A stretch of DNA of 5,623 nucleotides from Candidatus Cloacimonadota bacterium (GTDB lineage: Bacteria; Cloacimonadota; Cloacimonadia; JGIOTU-2), in assembly GCA_014382685.1 (NCBI GenBank), contig JACNJG010000205.1, forward strand, positions 1 through 5,623. The letters are read 5' to 3'. Shown piece by piece: positions 5,310 to 5,623 of the stretch. The notes beneath the pieces are model-generated. The model was not told where the DNA came from. It saw only the letters and a program-made list of their open reading frames with translations, and ran no database searches. The translations under genes were made by a program, and so were the position numbers. Positions within the stretch are counted from its first letter, which is position 1. Each line of letters begins with the position of its first letter.

Positions 5310-5535
5310 ATCTGCGTTCATCCGTGAAAATCTGTGTACTATTACATAGAAGAATGGAACACAGATTTACCCCGTGAAATCCTGCAAAGCAGGAATCCCG
5401 ATGCATCGGGATTATTTCACAGGGTGAACACTGATGAAACTGATTTACGCTGATTAAGAATAAGAAAAAATGAAGAAAAATAAAATATATTCATCTGCGA
5501 ACATCTGCACAATCTGCGTTCATCTGCGTGCTATT
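5310..5535. repeat. Degenerate ATCTGCG-type units in alternating orientation
   Basis: A forward block at 5310-5337 reads ATCTGCGTTC-ATCCGTGAAA-ATCTGTGT. An inverted block is split between 5358-5367 (AACACAGATT) and 5428-5456 (ACACTGATG..ACTGATTTACGCTGATT). A second forward block at 5493-5535 reads ATCTGCGAAC-ATCTGCACA-ATCTGCGTTC-ATCTGCGTG and ends CTATT, as the first does (CTATT at 5339-5343). Units are about 9-10 bp. The inverted block is interrupted exactly where the three-way-junction element sits. Confidence 0.65.
5366..5428. repeat. Nested palindromic element folding to a three-way junction
   Basis: The outer arms ACCCCGTGAAAT (5369-5380) and ATTTCACAGGGT (5414-5425) pair at 11 of 12 positions and extend by three more pairs, one of them a wobble. 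Directly inside are two abutting hairpins: CCTGC-AAA-GCAGG (5381-5393) and the perfect 20-base palindrome AATCCCGATGCATCGGGATT (5394-5413). No base is left unpaired between the three stems. No coding capacity; likely a non-autonomous repeat element. Confidence 0.75.
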
Positions 5536-5563
5536 ATTATGATACTGGATTCCTGTTCCCCAA

Positions 5564-5579
5564 TCCGCCAGCTGGCGGA
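5564..5579. repeat. Perfect 16-bp palindrome TCCGCCAGCTGGCGGA
   Basis: The sequence is its own reverse complement and is GC-rich in an AT-rich setting. A one-mismatch copy lies at 2204-2219 in the false tail of the ORF6N gene, which marks it as a dispersed repeat. Confidence 0.7.
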
Positions 5580-5623
5580 GGGCGCTCGGGAGTTAGGTAA
5601 TTTCCACTCCTAAAAAATTTTAA

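Larger units (their letters stand above)
5162..5623. other. Repeat-rich non-coding region downstream of dcp
   Basis: No gene is supported here. In order it holds the dcp hairpin (5174-5203), about 100 bp of unremarkable AT-rich sequence, degenerate ATCTGCGTTC-type units in alternating orientation (5310-5535), a cloverleaf-like palindromic element (5366-5428) and the palindrome TCCGCCAGCTGGCGGA (5564-5579). The last 40 bases show nothing recognisable. Confidence 0.7.

Noticed and set aside
5310..5535. CRISPR array
   Set aside because: Units are 9-10 bp, degenerate and in both orientations, with no spacers and no cas genes.

Overview
The window looks like an accessory region next to one housekeeping gene in the chromosome of an AT-rich, uncultured-type bacterium. 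The Dcp-type peptidase, the ORF6N-domain protein and the repeat-rich spacers (degenerate 'ATCTGCGTTC' units, CTCGTTCCC..GGGAATG and TCCGCCAGCTGGCGGA palindromes) recall Bacteroidota/Cloacimonadota-like genomes. That placement is an impression from gene style and repeats, not a computed assignment.

Layout. Positions 1-468 hold no supportable gene, only repeat debris, including an inverted repeat at 109-213. Positions 469-1739 (minus strand) are a compact three-gene operon: hicA (toxin), hicB (antitoxin, 17 bp overlap with hicA) and a SecB-like chaperone gene 13 bp further on. A perfect TTGACA -35 box and a 31-bp interrupted palindrome lie just upstream of hicA and are probably the autoregulated promoter/operator. 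Positions 2084-2785 (minus) encode an ORF6N-domain protein. Its normal C-terminal continuation is missing and replaced by about 46 residues read through repeat-like sequence. A 55-bp imperfect direct repeat lies on each side of this gene. Positions 3122-5161 (plus) are an intact M3A zinc metallopeptidase, peptidyl-dipeptidase Dcp, followed by a hairpin. Positions 5162-5623 are non-coding and dense in repeats, including a 63-base element that can fold into a perfectly closed three-way junction.

How the genes work together. The central system is the hicA-hicB-secB operon, which reads as a toxin-antitoxin-chaperone (TAC) module. HicA would be an RNase toxin, HicB its neutraliser and autorepressor, and the SecB-like protein a dedicated chaperone. 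HicB carries about 65 extra residues, rich in aromatics, after its ribbon-helix-helix domain. This is where TAC antitoxins carry a chaperone-addiction segment. The best studied TAC uses HigBA, so a HicAB version with its chaperone is the most notable item here. The operon is visibly more AT-rich than dcp, consistent with acquisition. The ORF6N gene looks like a decaying mobile-element or phage-related passenger, and dcp is probably unrelated core metabolism.
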